Shown here: in pieces, positions 18,668 through 25,999 of the stretch
Numbering within the stretch: the stretch's first letter is position 1
Layout: the number at the start of each line of letters is the position of its first letter
Source of the DNA: Prolixibacter sp. SD074
GTDB taxonomy: Bacteria; Bacteroidota; Bacteroidia; Bacteroidales; Prolixibacteraceae
Reading direction: 5' to 3'
NCBI RefSeq assembly: GCF_009617895.1
Contig: NZ_BLAW01000001.1
Location: forward strand, 3,215,001 to 3,279,000
Length of the DNA stretch: 64,000 bases
The notes under the pieces: model-generated
What the model was told of the DNA's origin: nothing
What the model saw: only the letters and a program-made list of their open reading frames with translations
Databases searched by the model: none
Translations under genes and position numbers: made by a program

Positions 18668-19005
18668 CTGATGTAATTGTATTAGATAATTTTAAACATG
18701 ACGCTAAGCGGCTTGTGAAGAAATACAAAAGCCTGAAAAGCGAACTGAAAGTTTTTATTGAAAAAACCGAAAAGAACGGACCACAGGGAACGTCGATCGG
18801 AGGCGGTTTGTACAAAGCACGGTTAGCAGTTAAATCGAAAGGAAGAGGGAAAAGCGGGGGGATGCGTATTATTTCTTATCATGAAATTATTGTGTCGGCC
18901 GAAAATAATACGGTTTACCTGGTAGCAATGTACGACAAGAGCGAACTTTCTACCCTTGGTAACAAACAGATTAATGAGATTCTTAAAAACTTCGGGATAA
19001 AATGA
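18664..19005 (+). CDS. RelE/ParE-type toxin
   Basis: The protein has 113 residues. The fold signature is DNFKHDAKRLVKKYKSL, then SIGGGLYKARLAVKSKGRGKSGGMRIISY, which is the core strand region of RelE/HigB-like toxins with conserved Lys and Arg, and finally VYLVAMYDKSEL with NEILKNFGIK. RelE-type toxins cut mRNA on the ribosome and ParE-type toxins poison gyrase; the sequence does not say which applies. The ATG overlaps the antitoxin stop, so the pair is translationally coupled. The frame is intact, so the pair may persist by addiction while the rest of the island decays. Confidence 0.85.
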   Translation: MTDVIVLDNFKHDAKRLVKKYKSLKSELKVFIEKTEKNGPQGTSIGGGLYKARLAVKSKGRGKSGGMRIISYHEIIVSAENNTVYLVAMYDKSELSTLGNKQINEILKNFGIK

Positions 19006-19115
19006 GTACGCATAAAATGCCTCGTGTCGATAACTGGCTTTACAACCTACTGAAACAAGCCAGAACAGGAAAAAAGGTTCCCAGAAAGGTTATCATGAGA
19101 AAACTAAAGAAGTAA
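19002..19115 (+). CDS. Very small basic protein, 37 residues, hypothetical
   Basis: An ATG at 19002 overlaps the toxin stop codon (ATGA) and opens 37 codons, MSTHKMPRVDNWLYNLLKQA..., ending KVIMRKLKK. It is strongly basic. The overlapping start suggests translation as part of the toxin-antitoxin operon. A terminator follows 26 bp after the stop. No family is recognised. Confidence 0.4.
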   Translation: MSTHKMPRVDNWLYNLLKQARTGKKVPRKVIMRKLKK

Positions 19116-19141
19116 AATATTATCCTCAATCATTCCCTATA

Positions 19142-19175
19142 AAAACCCCGGTCAATCGCCGGGGTTTTCTTTTTT
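19142..19175 (+). terminator. Rho-independent terminator of the toxin-antitoxin operon
   Basis: A perfect 10-bp stem (AAAACCCCGG, loop tcaatcg, CCGGGGTTTT) is followed by cttttttc. It ends the plus-strand run 17195-19115. On the other strand, the same sequence overlaps the end of a small ORF at 19152-19268. Confidence 0.85.
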
Positions 19176-19268
19176 CTTAATCTCTTCTAAATATCGAATC
19201 AAAACGACCTCAATAAAATTATTTATAGGTCGGTGTTCTTTTTTGGCCTGCTCTTTTACTTCATCCAT
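19152..19268 (-). CDS. Arc/ribbon-helix-helix-type antitoxin remnant, 38 residues
   Basis: On the minus strand an ATG at 19268 opens 38 codons: MDEVKEQAKKEHRPINNFIE, then VVLIRYLEEIKKKENPGD. This is the helical core of an Arc-like ribbon-helix-helix protein (EQAKKEHR.INNFIE is the typical pattern). Just upstream in the same frame, Ser-Asp-Leu precedes this Met, as in the family, but a TAA stop lies before it, so the N-terminal DNA-binding strand is cut off. It is probably a broken copy of an antitoxin or regulator of the island. It is too short to be picked up by ordinary gene finding. Confidence 0.5.
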   Translation of the reverse strand: MDEVKEQAKKEHRPINNFIEVVLIRYLEEIKKKENPGD

Positions 19269-19318
19269 TAAATCTGATTAAAAGCATTTAAAAAATAAAT
19301 CCTCATTCCATACTTCAA

Positions 19319-19345
19319 AGCTCACCTCCCCGGTGGGCTTTTTTT
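19319..19345 (+). terminator. Terminator-like hairpin just before the truncated group II intron
   Basis: AGCTCACC, loop tcccc, GGTGGGCT (one G-T wobble) and seven T form a typical terminator in plus orientation. Intron-related sequence (GTGTG...) begins right after it, so this may mark the deletion or insertion junction. Confidence 0.5.
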
Positions 19346-20439
19346 GGTGTGCCGTGCATGGCAGCAGGCTTGAGATACCTAAAGATGCCCACTCAAAGCG
19401 TCCATTGGGTATTCCGACAGTAGTTGACAGGGTTATTCAACAAGCGATACATCAAATTTTATCACCAGTTTACGAGCGGCAGTTTTCTGACAACAGCTTT
19501 GGTTTCCGGCCTAAACGAAGTACGCACAAAGCTTTATTCCGATGCAAGCGTTATATATCAGAAGGATATAAATACGCTATCGACATGGATATGGCAAAGT
19601 TCTTCGATACGGTCAGCCACAGCAAACTGATAGAAATACTGTCACGAACAGTAAAAGATGGCCGTGTAATCTCACTGGTACACAAATACCTGAATGCAGG
19701 TGTTGTAGTGAACCATAAATTCGAGAGAACGGAATCAGGCGTTCCACAGGGTGGGCCGTTAAGTCCGTTGCTGGGCAACATCATGCTAAATGAACTTGAT
19801 AAAGAGCTTCATAAGCGGGGGCACAAGTTTGTTCGCTACGCCGATGATTTAGTCATTTTGTGTAAGAGCAAGAGGGCAGGAGAGCGGATAATGAACAGCG
19901 TAATTAAGTTCATTGAAGACCATCTTTTTCTGAAAGTGAACAGGGATAAAACCTCGGTTGCCTACTTTAACCGCATCAGGTTTCTGGGATATTCCTTTTA
20001 TCAAATCAAGGGAGAAATCCGGTTTCGCATTCATCCCCAAAGTGTTGTAAAACTGAAAGCAAAATTAAAAGAGCTTACCAGCAGGAGCAACGGTTGGGGA
20101 AATGAAAAGCGTAAAAGTAAATTATCATCCTTTATTAAAGGGTGGCTAAATTATTACAAATATGCTGATATGCTGAAACTAATGGAACGGGTTGATGCAT
20201 GGTACCGCCGAAGGTTGCGAATGGTAACCTGGAAACAGTGGAAGAAGATAAAGACGAAATGGCGTAATCTCATTAAGTTGGGTATTAATAAATACAAAGC
20301 CTGGGAATTTGCCAATACCCGAAAGTCATATTGGCGGACGGCCAAGAGTCCCATTCTCTCCAGAAGTATAACCAACGCCCGTTTACAACAGGCAGGTTAT
20401 ATTTTCCTTACCGATTATTATAAGCAAGTAAGAGTGTGA
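19333..20439 (+). pseudogene. ltrA: Group II intron reverse transcriptase/maturase, N-terminally truncated
   Basis: Recognisable protein starts near 19366 (RLEIPKDAHSKRPLGIPTVV) and runs to the stop at 20439. Present: VIQQAIHQILSPVYE, FGFRPKRSTHKAL, DMDMAKFFDTV (RT3 Asp), ESGVPQGGPLSPLLGN, the catalytic YADD in KFVRYADDLVILC, FLGYSF, and a maturase X domain (FIKGWLNYYKYAD). There is no HNH endonuclease domain. About 90 N-terminal residues (RT0 and part of RT1) are missing, and no intron RNA domains I-III are found upstream, so the element lost its 5' part. It should be unable to splice or move on its own. Confidence 0.85.
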
Positions 20440-20444
20440 TTAAA

Positions 20445-20535
20445 GAACCGCCGTATACCGAACGGTACGTACGGTGGTGTGGGAGGTGTATCAGTGAGAT
20501 AGTAAAATTATCTCACTGACCATCTACCCGATTGA
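20445..20535 (+). ncRNA. 3' end of the group II intron (domains V and VI)
   Basis: Just after the maturase stop, GAACCGCCGTATACC... to ...GTACGGTGGTGT (20445-20480) folds as the domain V hairpin (ACCGCCGTA with TACGGTGGT). Domain VI follows: an 11-bp perfect stem (tcagtgagata at 20491-20501, tatctcactga at 20509-20519). The intron 3' end is near 20530-20534 (ctacccgat), where the integrase reading frame on the other strand begins to make sense. Confidence 0.75.
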
Positions 20536-21381
20536 GCGGAATTTTCGTTGTTTCCTTTTTCCGGGACATGGTTTTTTCCCGTACAAAAACCAGCGTTTCA
20601 CCAAATAGATTATCAAACTGGGCCGATTCGCGAACACTGTGGTAATCCATCCCAGTGAAGCACATAAACAGGAAGTGCCGTAAAACGGTATGTTTGGACG
20701 GGCTGTCGGTGTACTTTCCTTCCTGGTAACTCTTCCATAACTCTTGCAGCTCGTTTTCTTCCAGAAATACCCGATCCATTTTCTGCTTCTTCACGCGAAT
20801 AGACACAAAAGGATTTTCTTTGATGATGCCCTTCCGCTTGGCGATGTTCAGGTAAAGCCGGAAAATCTTTAATTGCTTGTGCAAGGTATTTGTTTCGTTG
20901 TGGTATTTCTGTTTCAACCAGCGGCGGAACAATTCAATAAATTCGGCGTCAATCTCGGAGAACGCTATTTCCTTGCGAAATTCTTTTATTCGGCGTTGAA
21001 TACCTGGTCGCGGGCAATGGTCCGCGGTGCGCTTTCTCCTTTCCGTTCCTTTATGGCCTCCGTCATGAAGGCGTGAAAATCAACGCGCAATGATGGGTTT
21101 TTGTACTCATTTTTAACCAGTGTAGGGGTGAGGGCCTTATTTTGCAACCGGTACCGGACAAATATTTCATTCAACCGGTTCCGGCTGTTCTCAATTATTA
21201 GGTTTTGGTCCTTTGCCGCCTTGCTCGAACCTTTCACCGCTCCTTTTTCCACAACGAACCGGCCGGGCTCACAAAATACTTTTGTGTGAAACTGGACACG
21301 CTCCCCATTCACGTAAACGACCATGTAAACAGGTGCCGTTCCGTCATTCTTGACCTTCCCCAGGGTAGTAATGATGCTCAT
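20513..21381 (-). pseudogene. Tyrosine recombinase (integrase), frameshifted and 3'-truncated
   Basis: The N-terminal part (20986-21381) is an arm-type DNA-binding domain (MSIITTLGKVKNDGTAPVYM...) running into the SAM-like core-binding domain, then the frame is lost near 20995. It resumes in another frame as RIKEFRKEIAFSEIDAEFIE and continues to 20534. The catalytic domain stops at KIPLN, and the last residues (RVDGQ) are read from the intron. The boxes with the catalytic His, Arg and Tyr are all missing, and the first catalytic Arg (usually TGxR) appears as TGMD. The group II intron lies antisense within the gene, so splicing could not repair it. The gene faces the 3' end of tRNA-Arg, a usual attachment site. 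Confidence 0.85.
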
Positions 21382-21488
21382 TTTTTTACGGTAATTTTGC
21401 GGTAAAAATCTTTTTGCGGTAAATCCAGAACGCTGAATCTTTGTAAACGCCCTGAAAATAGGGAGAGCAGTATAAATATACTGCTCTC

Positions 21489-21563
21489 TGGTAGCCTCAC
21501 CAGGACTCGAACCTGGATCTACAGTTTAGGAAACTGTCGTTCTATCCCTTGAACTATGGGGCC
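21489..21563 (-). tRNA. tRNA-Arg (anticodon CCT)
   Basis: The cloverleaf is clear on the minus strand: acceptor GGCCCCA from 21563, D arm GTTC...GAAC, anticodon arm ACAGT-TTCCTAA-ACTGT with anticodon CCT, T arm CCAGG-TTCGAGT-CCTGG, discriminator A and encoded CCA (21489-21491). The 3' acceptor strand is TGAGGCT rather than TGGGGCC, giving one C-A mismatch and a G-U first pair. Since the decayed integrase faces this 3' end, the 3' part may have been replaced by an element-borne copy. Confidence 0.93.
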
Positions 21564-21636
21564 ATAAAAAAACACTGCGATCGGGCAGTGCAAAAATAGA
21601 TAAAAATCAGTTACCGACAAGCCGGGCTGTTGGCAA

Positions 21637-22797
21637 TTACCTGTCCGGATCCAACACCGGAACCGCGCACAAACGTTTGGCTGCTTCTTCCAGCACGTCG
21701 TTGTTGCGGGCAAAGCAAATGCGCAACATCCGCGACTTGGTTTTCTCGTGCTGAAAAGCCGAGAGCGGCAACACGGAAACACCGTATTCCCTGACCAGCC
21801 GTATGGCAAATTCCACATCGGTTTCGTCCGATATTTTACTGTAATCGATTACCTGGTAATAGGTGCCGGCAGCTGGAATCACGTCAAAATTGCTTTCATT
21901 CATCAGGCGGTTGAAATAGTTTCGGCATCCCTGGTAGAAATCGGCAATCTCTTCATATTTATTGTCTTTCTGCAGAAATTCGGCCAGCGCATACTGTCCG
22001 GGCGTGTTGACGCTGTAGCCCTGGAACATTTGAATATTCCGGAACTCGTTCATTAGTTTTTCCGGGCCGACCACATAGGCGATTCCCCAGCCACTGATTT
22101 TATACACCGGTCCGAAGGACGAAACCACCAGGCTGCGTTCGGCCAGTTCGGGTACCGACGACATACTGCGGTGTTTCTCTTCGTCGAAGACAATGTGCTC
22201 GAAAATCTCGTTGGCGAGAATTACAATTCGCGTTCCATTGGTCAGCCTTTTCAACTGGTTGATGTCCTCTTCGTTCATCACCCGTCCGGTGGGGTTCTGC
22301 GGGTTGTTGATGATGATCATCCGGGTTTTGGCATTCATCAGCTTCTTCACATCATCCCAGTCGATGTGAAAATCGGGATTTTTCAGGTTAACGTAAACCG
22401 GACGTCCGCCATTCAGCTCGATCGCCGAGATGTACGATTCCGAAACGGGCTCGAATACCAGCACTTCCTCACCTTCTTTAATAAAGGCGCTGATAGTGGT
22501 TGCCATGGCTTGTGTAGAACCGGCGGTAATGGTGATTTCGCTATTCGGATTATATTCTTTTTGATGCAATTGCTTAATGCGGTTGACGATCACTTGTCGC
22601 AGCGGCTCAATCCCTTCCATGGGCGCATAGTTGTTATATCCTTCCGATACGTACTTATGCATCAGATCAACGAGGGGTTCGGGGCTGGGTAGATCAGAAA
22701 CCGACAGGGCCAGGTCAATTGCATGATGTTTTTTGGCCAATTCGGTCATCGTCGCAATGATACTTCTTCTTGTTGTTGGCAATTTTGATGAAACCAT
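21637..22797 (-). CDS. PLP-aminotransferase-fold protein lacking the catalytic lysine
   Basis: The protein has 386 residues and aligns along its length with class I aminotransferases of the methionine/kynurenine type (E. coli YbdL family): NNYAPMEGIEPLRQ, ITAGSTQAM, INNPQNPTG, SVNTPGQYALA, and the substrate-binding Arg359 in MLRICFAR. Key residues differ. Where the family has SFGKTYxxTGW with the PLP-binding Lys, this protein has SSFGPVYKISGW, so Lys becomes Pro230 and the nearest Lys is three residues on. The PLP-nitrogen Asp of (S/A)DEVYEH is Asn196 (ANEIFEH), and its Tyr is Phe199. The frame is intact and a good promoter precedes it, so it is more likely a repurposed homologue than a dying gene. 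Ordinary transaminase activity is unlikely. Confidence 0.8.
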   Translation of the reverse strand: MVSSKLPTTRRSIIATMTELAKKHHAIDLALSVSDLPSPEPLVDLMHKYVSEGYNNYAPMEGIEPLRQVIVNRIKQLHQKEYNPNSEITITAGSTQAMATTISAFIKEGEEVLVFEPVSESYISAIELNGGRPVYVNLKNPDFHIDWDDVKKLMNAKTRMIIINNPQNPTGRVMNEEDINQLKRLTNGTRIVILANEIFEHIVFDEEKHRSMSSVPELAERSLVVSSFGPVYKISGWGIAYVVGPEKLMNEFRNIQMFQGYSVNTPGQYALAEFLQKDNKYEEIADFYQGCRNYFNRLMNESNFDVIPAAGTYYQVIDYSKISDETDVEFAIRLVREYGVSVLPLSAFQHEKTKSRMLRICFARNNDVLEEAAKRLCAVPVLDPDR

Positions 22798-22820
22798 AGA
22801 TTATTTTAGAAGATGGAGGT

Positions 22821-22849
22821 CAAAAGTAGTAATTATTTGGCTGGCACAA
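22821..22849 (-). promoter_or_regulatory. Bacteroidota-type promoter of the aminotransferase-like gene
   Basis: On the minus strand, TTG, 18 bp, then TACTTTTG fits the -33/-7 consensus of the Bacteroidota primary sigma factor (TTG and TAnnTTTG). The -7 box (22821-22828) ends 24 bp before the ATG, giving a short leader. Confidence 0.6.
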
Positions 22850-22915
22850 CAGCCTTTTTCCACCTACAATTTACTTGATTTTTCGGGAAGAGAAAACGCT
22901 TGTGGCAACTTTGTC

Positions 22916-23641
22916 CTACAAAAATAATTCCCGCAGGATCGACAGGGATTTAATGTGGATGGTAGTTTCAAGATGCAAACTGAAATAATTCAGCAAGGCC
23001 TCCAGGTAGCGGTCCCGCAGTTTGTGATCGAGCTTCAGTGTTGCGAGGGAATCGAAGTTAACGTGAATCAACTTCGCAAATATCCGGCTTTCCTCTTTCA
23101 TCAGGTAGTCGGGATGGGGAGGGGGCATGGTCACAAACACACCGTTGCGAAGGTCGAAATAGGGCTTTTCGCCTGAATAATTGTCCCGTGGACCAAATCC
23201 CAGGTAACGGGCAAGCTGTAGCAAAAAAACCAGGTGAAAATTGGCGGTCCCTTCCGTAGCTAAATCGAGATATTGTACCGAATGAAACAGGAATTCAAAA
23301 AGTTCCGGACGAGGTTCCTCTTCCCGCAACACTTTGTACAGGATTTCCGCCAGGAACATGGCTTGCGTGGATTTCCCGATTTCGAAAGGAATGGTGGTAT
23401 AAGGGAGAGTGTTTCGCATCTCTTTCACCCGTTGTAACTCCCGTCCCGGCTTGTACGATACTTCCATGTCGAGCAAAAAGAGCGGCTGCAACAGGTTGGC
23501 TTTGCTGCGCGACTTCTTTCCGTGTATGCCCTGCATCATGAACGACATTCGGCCAAACGCTTCGGTGTACAGCGTGACAATCATACTGGTTTCGCCATAG
23601 CGAAGGTAATGCAGGACGATGGCGCGAGTTTTTTGTTGCAT
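22916..23641 (-). CDS. recO: DNA repair protein RecO
   Basis: The protein has 241 residues, the usual length. The N-terminal OB-fold is plain (TRAIVLHYLRYGETSMIVTLYTEAFGRMSFMMQGIHGKKS), followed by PLFLLDMEVSYKPGRELQRVKE and the helical C-terminal domain with LARYLGFGPRDNY. RecO works with RecR to load RecA at gaps and anneals single strands. The zinc-binding cysteines of some RecO proteins are not seen, which is usual for Bacteroidota. Its start lies 3 bp after the stop of porZ, so it is probably the last gene of that operon. Confidence 0.93.
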   Translation of the reverse strand: MQQKTRAIVLHYLRYGETSMIVTLYTEAFGRMSFMMQGIHGKKSRSKANLLQPLFLLDMEVSYKPGRELQRVKEMRNTLPYTTIPFEIGKSTQAMFLAEILYKVLREEEPRPELFEFLFHSVQYLDLATEGTANFHLVFLLQLARYLGFGPRDNYSGEKPYFDLRNGVFVTMPPPHPDYLMKEESRIFAKLIHVNFDSLATLKLDHKLRDRYLEALLNYFSLHLETTIHIKSLSILRELFL

Positions 23642-23644
23642 GGT

Positions 23645-25957
23645 TTACCGGATAAAAAGCAGTTTGGCCACAAAACTCTGGTCGCCGTTTTGGTCGGAGC
23701 AGAAGACCAGGTAAACACCGGTGTTCACCCGACGTCCGTACGAATCTTTTCCGTTCCAGATAGCCCGGCCACCATTCGAAGTGGTCTGAAAAACCAGGTT
23801 CCCGGCAATGTCCGTTATTTTCACGGTCGACTGCTCCATCAGGCCGTCGATGGTAATGTCGCCGTGGTAGGTTTCCCTGACCGGATTGGGAAACACGTAT
23901 ACGTTGGCAAACGTTTGATTGCCGCCCGAGGCATCACTCATGTACGACTGGATGCCATAATCGGTGGCAAAGAACACTTCACCGTTTTTCGCATTGATGG
24001 TTATCGACTTGATATTGTTGGAGAGAAGCGGTGAATTATCGGTATTAAACTGACGAATGAGTGTTTGCCCGTCATCCGAGAAGAGAAAGGCCCCGGAGTT
24101 TTTTGTTCCGAACCATTTGCGGTTGCCGCCATCCACGGCAATCGAGGTGACCACTTCTTTTCCCAGCAGCGGGTGATAGAGGCCGTCGCCCAAATCAACA
24201 CCGGGCTGGATGCCGTAAAAGTCGGACGTGTCGAAAACCTTACCGGGATTGTAATATTCCACCACGCCTTTTCCGGTTCCCACCCACAAGGCGCCGTCCT
24301 GGTCTTCGTCCATGCACTGGATGTTGGAATAGAGTTTGGTAATGGTGGTTTCGTTGTTTGAGAAAACGCTTTTCACCGTCAGCTTCCGGTATTTGTCATC
24401 GGTCTGGTCCTCAATAGTGCGATTGTCATCGAAAGCAAACAGTCCCACGTTGGTGATGATGGCCCACTTGATGCCTGATTTTGTAGCCAGAATATCGCCC
24501 ACAAAATTGTCGGTGCTTTCCAGTCCCGGGTATTTCAGGCTGGCCCAGCTGCCATCTTCTTTCAGCACCTTCACCTGATGTTCGACCAAAGCATTGGTCA
24601 TCCAGAGATTGTTATTCCGGTCGAACGACAGGCCGCCAATCCAGCACAGGTTTTCGCCATACGCTTCCAAAGGCGAGTTAGGCGCATCGTAATGTGCAGT
24701 TGCCTGCAGATTTTCGAAGGCAATCAACCCTTTTCCCCACGAAGCACCGTAAAACCTATCGGGGTTTCCGGGTACGGAAGCCACGCGGACCAAATCGTTT
24801 ACATTGTCGAGATTCGTGGAAGTATTTGCGTTAACCGTGTGCCATTCGCCATTACTTAAAAGATGAACTTCAGCGGGCACGAAAACATCGCCGCTTTTGG
24901 AACCAGTGGCGGCAAAAACGGTCCCGTCGCCGGACGAGAGTGATGCCCCCAGGTTATCAGCCGGGCCATCGGGAATGATTTGCTGAAAACTGCCACCCGC
25001 GGTTCGTTCAATCATGCCGAATTTGCTGTCGCCAATCCAGAGGCTCCCGTCATTCCCGGCGAAAGCACCGGTGGGAGATATGGTTTGCCACTGCACAATT
25101 TCAGGGCTGTAGGTAGTGATGGACGAAAGCGAAGAGCCGTTGTATACATCCACCGATTCACTTCGGGTAATGACCAACCGATTGTTGTTGCCGGTCAGGT
25201 TCAGACAGTCGTTAACGCCGGTTAAAGCTGTTTGCCAGTAATTTCTGTTCCACCGATATAGTTGTTTTGCTGTATTATCGAAAGCATACAGTTCGTTCTG
25301 AAAAGAAGCGATGGAAGTAAAGTCGTCGGTGGCTCCCGGAACCGTGGTTTGCTGTTCCCAGTTGGCGTAATCCTGCAGGTTGGGTTCGTCTTTTCGGGCC
25401 CGGTAAATTCCGTTGGCGGTGGCTGCCCAGTAATATTGGTCATCGATGGCCAACGCGTTTACCATCACCGAAGCGCCGCCATTTCCAATCAACCACGTTT
25501 CGCTGATTTCCCGTTTCTCCACGTTCAGTTTCACGATGCCGAATCCGCAGCTGAGATAAGCATCGTTGCCATCGGTGACGATTTGGTTGATAGATTTCCG
25601 TGTAAGGTTCGTCTTCCGCTTGATAGCAGAAATGTTGTGCACATTCTCTCCCTCCAGTAAATCGATGTTGCCGTTGGAGTATCCGATAACCAGCACGCCT
25701 GCTCCGTCCGACCAGCCGATGGCCGAAATGCCGGCGTCCGACAAACCTTCCACGCGGGTGAAGGCCTCCACACTGTTATCGCTTTGGTTATAACTAAAAA
25801 GTCCCTGTGTGGTAGCAGCGAAAATTTTCCCGCCCGCTTCGGCCACGGCCATCACATCGTTGAACGAAAGATGTGAACGCCAGTGGTACAGCGGCACCTG
25901 GGCATGTGTAATTCCGGTAACCAGTAAAAGGAGGAGAAGGTAAATTCGTTTGTGCAT
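23645..25957 (-). CDS. porZ: Type IX secretion system component PorZ (beta-propeller protein)
   Basis: From the ATG at 25957 the protein has 770 residues with a signal peptide (MHKRIYLLLLLLVTGITHA); a start nine codons upstream would spoil the signal. The mature N-terminus QVPLYHWRSHLSFNDVMAVA is characteristic of PorZ. Two propellers follow, built of blades such as GLFSYNQSDNSVEAFTRVEGL and ALWVGTGKGVVEYYNP. The last ~85 residues are a T9SS-type C-terminal domain (VYVFPNPVRETYHGDI... to FVAKLLFIR). PorZ is a surface part of the attachment complex that supplies A-LPS to T9SS cargo. It implies that the organism secretes proteins by T9SS. Confidence 0.9.
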   Translation of the reverse strand: MHKRIYLLLLLLVTGITHAQVPLYHWRSHLSFNDVMAVAEAGGKIFAATTQGLFSYNQSDNSVEAFTRVEGLSDAGISAIGWSDGAGVLVIGYSNGNIDLLEGENVHNISAIKRKTNLTRKSINQIVTDGNDAYLSCGFGIVKLNVEKREISETWLIGNGGASVMVNALAIDDQYYWAATANGIYRARKDEPNLQDYANWEQQTTVPGATDDFTSIASFQNELYAFDNTAKQLYRWNRNYWQTALTGVNDCLNLTGNNNRLVITRSESVDVYNGSSLSSITTYSPEIVQWQTISPTGAFAGNDGSLWIGDSKFGMIERTAGGSFQQIIPDGPADNLGASLSSGDGTVFAATGSKSGDVFVPAEVHLLSNGEWHTVNANTSTNLDNVNDLVRVASVPGNPDRFYGASWGKGLIAFENLQATAHYDAPNSPLEAYGENLCWIGGLSFDRNNNLWMTNALVEHQVKVLKEDGSWASLKYPGLESTDNFVGDILATKSGIKWAIITNVGLFAFDDNRTIEDQTDDKYRKLTVKSVFSNNETTITKLYSNIQCMDEDQDGALWVGTGKGVVEYYNPGKVFDTSDFYGIQPGVDLGDGLYHPLLGKEVVTSIAVDGGNRKWFGTKNSGAFLFSDDGQTLIRQFNTDNSPLLSNNIKSITINAKNGEVFFATDYGIQSYMSDASGGNQTFANVYVFPNPVRETYHGDITIDGLMEQSTVKITDIAGNLVFQTTSNGGRAIWNGKDSYGRRVNTGVYLVFCSDQNGDQSFVAKLLFIR

Positions 25958-25999
25958 TCCGTCAGGTTTGTTTTCTTGCCACAAGTTAAAAAAATCGCG

